From Bacteroidales bacterium (GTDB lineage: Bacteria; Bacteroidota; Bacteroidia; Bacteroidales; VadinHA17), in NCBI GenBank assembly GCA_003518245.1, contig DOZA01000115.1, forward strand, positions 1 to 6,832: a stretch of DNA of 6,832 nt, in the 5' to 3' direction. This document shows, piece by piece, positions 6,813-6,832 of this stretch (within the stretch, counting starts at the first letter, position 1; the number at the start of each line of letters is the position of its first letter). The notes beneath the pieces were generated by a model. It was not told the origin of the DNA and searched no databases. It was given only the letters and a program-made list of their open reading frames with translations. The position numbers and the translations under genes were made by a program.

Positions 6813-6832
6813 TTATGTCGAACTCACGTTAA
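6813..6832 (-). repeat. Right terminal inverted repeat of the IS982 element
   Basis: TTATGTCGAACTCACGTTAA is the exact reverse complement of the left repeat at 5749-5768. It ends at the last base of the window. Confidence 0.93.

Larger units (their letters stand above)
5749..6832 (+). mobile_element. Complete IS982-family insertion sequence
   Basis: A 1084-bp element bounded by perfect 20-bp terminal inverted repeats encloses one IS982-type transposase gene covering most of its length. The size fits the family (about 1 kb). The transposase stop codon ends 2 bp before the right repeat. The right end coincides with the last base of the window, so the target-site duplication cannot be read. Because the repeats begin TTAA, up to a few outer bases could belong to the target duplication rather than to the element. 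The element lies upstream of the NamZ-family gene and disrupts no visible gene on the left side. Confidence 0.93.

Noticed and set aside
1..6832. CRISPR array, tRNA or rRNA genes, or a defence or biosynthetic cluster
   Set aside because: No regularly spaced repeats, tRNA-like cloverleaf or relevant protein families were seen. The gene content is housekeeping, one sigma-factor operon, one cell-wall recycling lipoprotein and one insertion sequence.

Overview
The window looks like a chromosomal segment from an AT-rich member of the Bacteroidota, probably Bacteroidales-like. The support is the protein style, the weak or absent Shine-Dalgarno sequences at the host genes, and exact TAnnTTTG (-7) promoter boxes of the Bacteroidota sigma factor in front of three genes. 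The genus cannot be told from the sequence alone.

Layout from left to right. Positions 1-1346 (minus strand) hold the N-terminal half of valyl-tRNA synthetase (valS), cut by the window edge. A 262-bp divergent intergenic region follows. It carries a promoter for each side and a TGGAA-rich cluster of two direct copies and one inverted copy of a ~24-bp unit. Positions 1609-2856 (plus) encode a complete fold-type I PLP-dependent aminotransferase of the aspartate aminotransferase type. It converges, with a 14-bp gap, on a minus-strand operon whose transcription order is: a membrane protein resembling DUF6249 (4312-3737), an ECF sigma factor (3729-3211), and a small two-TM protein (3221-2871) sitting where an anti-sigma factor would be. 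Gaps and overlaps in this operon are 7 nt and -11 nt. Upstream on the same strand is a NamZ/DUF1343 (GH171) lipoprotein (5672-4512), predicted to release N-acetylmuramic acid from peptidoglycan fragments. Positions 5749-6832 are a complete IS982-family insertion sequence with perfect 20-bp terminal inverted repeats and an apparently intact DDE transposase. The window ends on the last base of the right repeat.

How the parts relate. valS and the aminotransferase are ordinary metabolism and translation genes. The sigma-factor operon is a probable self-contained envelope-sensing unit, with two membrane proteins flanking the sigma factor; its signal and regulon are unknown. The insertion sequence lies about 30 bp upstream of the proposed -33 region of the NamZ-family gene and could affect its expression. 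I do not see a clearly new multi-gene system here. The items most worth a second look are the SD-sequestering hairpin before the transposase, the sigma-factor operon, and the intergenic repeat cluster.
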